From: Chromera velia
Lineage: Eukaryota > Sar > Chromeraceae
Length of the DNA: 19,697 bases
NCBI GenBank assembly: GCA_018398765.1
Contig: JAHBMJ010002363.1
Location: 1-19,697, forward strand
Direction of reading: 5' to 3'
Shown here: positions 18,085-19,697 of the stretch, in pieces
How the letters are laid out: each line of letters opens with the position of its first letter
Numbering within the stretch: the first letter of the stretch is position 1
The notes under the pieces: model-generated
Database searches by the model: none
What the model was told of the DNA's origin: nothing
Seen by the model: the letters and a program-made list of their open reading frames with translations, nothing else
Made by a program: the position numbers and the translations under genes

Positions 18085-18512
18085 GTGAACAAGACTAGGA
18101 AGAAGCTGCTAGGTTGTCATATTGTGACACTCACAGACTCTTGTTTGTCTGCTGGACTCGTTTGTCTCGTGAACTGTTTACTAAATAGCAAAATCACGGA
18201 AAATCAATGCTTTCGCTATCAAAAAAATGAATTGGACACTAGATTGGACAATTAACTTGAGTAACTACCAATAGCGTAAGACTAGACAGTCTGGACTATC
18301 AGCATTCATTCCAATTAAATTTCCAGTTATTGCCGTTTAATGAATTGAGGCGGTTAAAGCTGGTGAGCCACCACTTAGGCTCTAGCCAACCACGGGGCAT
18401 GACATGCAATGTTGGTTTGATGACCTAGCGCATTGATCCATTAACACATGTCAACACGAACTCTCTCCAATTTGGCTATACACTCCTCAACCGCCCTCAT
18501 ACCCGCTAGAGG
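18085..18512. other. AT-rich flank, nothing identified
   Basis: This is the 3' flank of the phosphatidyltransferase gene. Composition shifts to AT-rich with no microsatellites and no motif-bearing frame. A small near-palindrome sits near 18280-18297. Confidence 0.5.
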
Positions 18513-18895
18513 CTAGAACGACGAAATAAGAGCGATCATCTCTCGGACTTTCTTTTCATTCTCCCTCACTCCTCTACTAGTTGAGGCAGCCACCCATTGC
18601 ACAATTTCCACCCGTTTCTCAATGGGCGCGTGCTCCTTTATTCTGCTGATAATTTTGTCAAGCTTCTGTCTTTCCCTCTCTGTATCCACACATTTCGTGA
18701 GTAAGTGGATCTCATCACAAACTTTTCTGCCAGAGCAAGCCAAGCAGGTCTTCTCTAGCTCCCCCCACTGCACATAAGCACCCGACATCGCTCTCAGGAG
18801 AGGGCAGATGTTCGTAGAGGATTTAAGAAGACAAGGGGACAGCGTGCATATGTGTAGATTGTTTCCTGTATCTGACGGACGTGACTGCTATTTCC
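18513..18895 (-). pseudogene. Probable non-LTR retrotransposon C-terminal fragment (zinc knuckle)
   Basis: The minus-strand frame is open from a TAG near 18895 to the stop at 18513-18515, with an ATG at 18788. Its motif C-x2-C-x9-H-x4-C (LACSGRKVCDEIHLLTKC), followed by a charged helix, resembles the cysteine/histidine region after the reverse transcriptase domain in many non-LTR elements. No polymerase motifs are present upstream, so if the call is right it is a truncated copy. It sits in AT-rich DNA unlike the gene-bearing parts. It could instead be an exon of an unrelated zinc-binding protein. Confidence 0.4.
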
Positions 18896-19076
18896 TTTCT
18901 GCTAGGAGGAGCATGGAGAGCCTCTGTCTGGAAGGGTTCTCTCTTTGGAAATCAGTGAGAGCAGCACGGGGATGGAAGATTCTGTCTCTATTCCTGCTGC
19001 CTTCCTGCCTTCTAGCCCATTCCCCAAGCCATTGGTTCATTTGGATCTTGCAACACGTCTCTTTCCTAGTAACCAT

Positions 19077-19127
19077 GTTTGATTTGATTATATTTGATTT
19101 GATTTGATTTGATTTGATTTGATTTGG
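19077..19127. repeat. (GATTT)n pentanucleotide array
   Basis: About nine GATTT units, with one TATATTT interruption near 19089. It is the only pentanucleotide array in the window. Confidence 0.9.
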
Positions 19128-19134
19128 GCTTCAA

Positions 19135-19157
19135 CCTCAAATATTTGATATTTGAGG
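19135..19157. repeat. Perfect 9-bp inverted repeat with 5-nt loop
   Basis: CCTCAAATA and TATTTGAGG flank TTTGA. A further TTTGAGGTT follows at 19163-19171, so a competing pairing with AACCTCAAA is possible. Confidence 0.85.
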
Positions 19158-19481
19158 TAAGATTTGAGGTTAACCTCTTAGGGTTCCTCACTGAGTCACT
19201 GACTTACTGTCACTCTGATCATTTTTCTCATGACAATAGTTATCAGAACATTTCTGATGTGTGTTTCAAAAATTTAAAAAAATATATATATAATTATAAC
19301 TTATCAGTTCCGTAAAAAAAATATGCCTGTGTGGCAGTGTATATACACTAGTCACTGAGACTCACTCTAGTACTAATAGAGATTAAGAACGTAAAATTGA
19401 TAGATTTAAAATTGCATATGACTTTTTGTTGATACGATAAAGTTAGAGCACGTACCAAAATTGAGGTGACAATCACTCAGC

Positions 19482-19697
19482 TTTATGGCACTTCCTTTTC
19501 CTCTTCTTCATGATCACTTTCTTCAATGTGAATCGAATCGATCGGTGGTGGGAGCTGCTGAGAGCTTTTTCTCTGGCTTTTCGGCTTTCCAGGAGTGGGT
19601 GCTCCTGGGCTTCTATTCGGTTGCGGAGAGATGACAACGGGGTGAGACGGAGAACCGCGCACACGTTTGCTATTGCTGTTGGTGTTGGAACCGTCCT
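19482..19697 (-). CDS. C-terminal tail of an unidentified protein (runs off the right edge)
   Basis: The frame is open from the window edge to TAA at 19484-19482. It is rich in Ser, Pro, Asn and Lys (for example PQPNRSPGAPTPGKPKSQRK) and ends in an acidic tail, SIHIEESDHEEEEKEVP. No domain is visible in these 71 residues. It could be the disordered end of a nuclear protein or of a retroelement first ORF. Composition and the clean stop support coding; identity is unknown. An overlapping frame that starts with MCAVLRL is the less likely reading. Confidence 0.4.

Larger units (their letters stand above)
18896..19481. other. AT-rich intergenic or retroelement-derived DNA
   Basis: No gene seen. 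It contains the (GATTT)n array and palindrome listed separately, plus AT runs at 19270-19320. The plus-strand frame at 18808-19107 lies mostly antisense to the retroelement-like frame or inside the repeat, and I do not accept it. Confidence 0.5.

Noticed and set aside
18808-19107. 99-codon plus-strand frame ending in FDLIIFDLI
   Set aside because: The tail is translated (GATTT)n and the front is antisense to the retroelement-like frame.
1-19697. tRNA, rRNA or bacterial operon signals
   Set aside because: I saw no convincing tRNA cloverleaf or rRNA segment, and split genes with GT-AG introns rule out a bacterial reading.

Overview
The window looks like nuclear DNA of a photosynthetic eukaryote, most likely a stramenopile alga (perhaps a eustigmatophyte such as Nannochloropsis/Microchloropsis; this is inference). 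The signs are GT-AG introns that keep codon phase, a signal peptide followed by an A-F motif as in secondary-plastid presequences, a mitochondrial F1-ATPase assembly factor, and very dense di- and tetranucleotide repeats that fill the introns.

Layout. 1-420: purine microsatellites, probably inside an intron of the gene that follows. 421-1229 (-): first two coding exons of the F1-ATPase chaperone ATP11/ATPAF1; the rest lies left of the window. 1249-1957 (-): unrecognised three-exon gene for a 139-residue protein with one membrane segment, ending 19 bp before the ATP11 start codon. 1958-2186: short divergent spacer. 2187-6173 (+): multi-exon gene for an acidic, probably plastid-targeted protein of unknown function. 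6174-8053: intergenic, first microsatellite-rich, then a sharply AT-rich island. 8054-14426 (-): a gene of about nine exons for a radical-SAM rRNA adenine methyltransferase whose motifs are Cfr-type rather than RlmN-type; I assembled it exon by exon with matching phases. 14512-15200 (+): tentative gene for a 68-residue protein. 15764-18084 (+): CDP-alcohol phosphatidyltransferase, best matched to phosphatidylglycerophosphate synthase. 18085-19481: AT-rich DNA holding a probable retroelement zinc-knuckle remnant on the minus strand, a (GATTT)n array and a palindrome. 19482-19697 (-): C-terminal tail of an unidentified protein that runs off the right edge.

The genes do not form a pathway. Their products point to organelles (F1 assembly in mitochondria, phosphatidylglycerol synthesis, rRNA methylation presumably of organelle ribosomes, a plastid protein). 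The most interesting items are the eukaryotic Cfr-type gene, a 41-bp duplication of one of its 3' splice sites that creates an in-phase but dead-end acceptor, and the repeated pattern that intron ends are themselves microsatellites: donors run into (GTGA)n, (GTCA)n or (GGTT)n, and acceptors are preceded by (CT)n and/or (GT)n.
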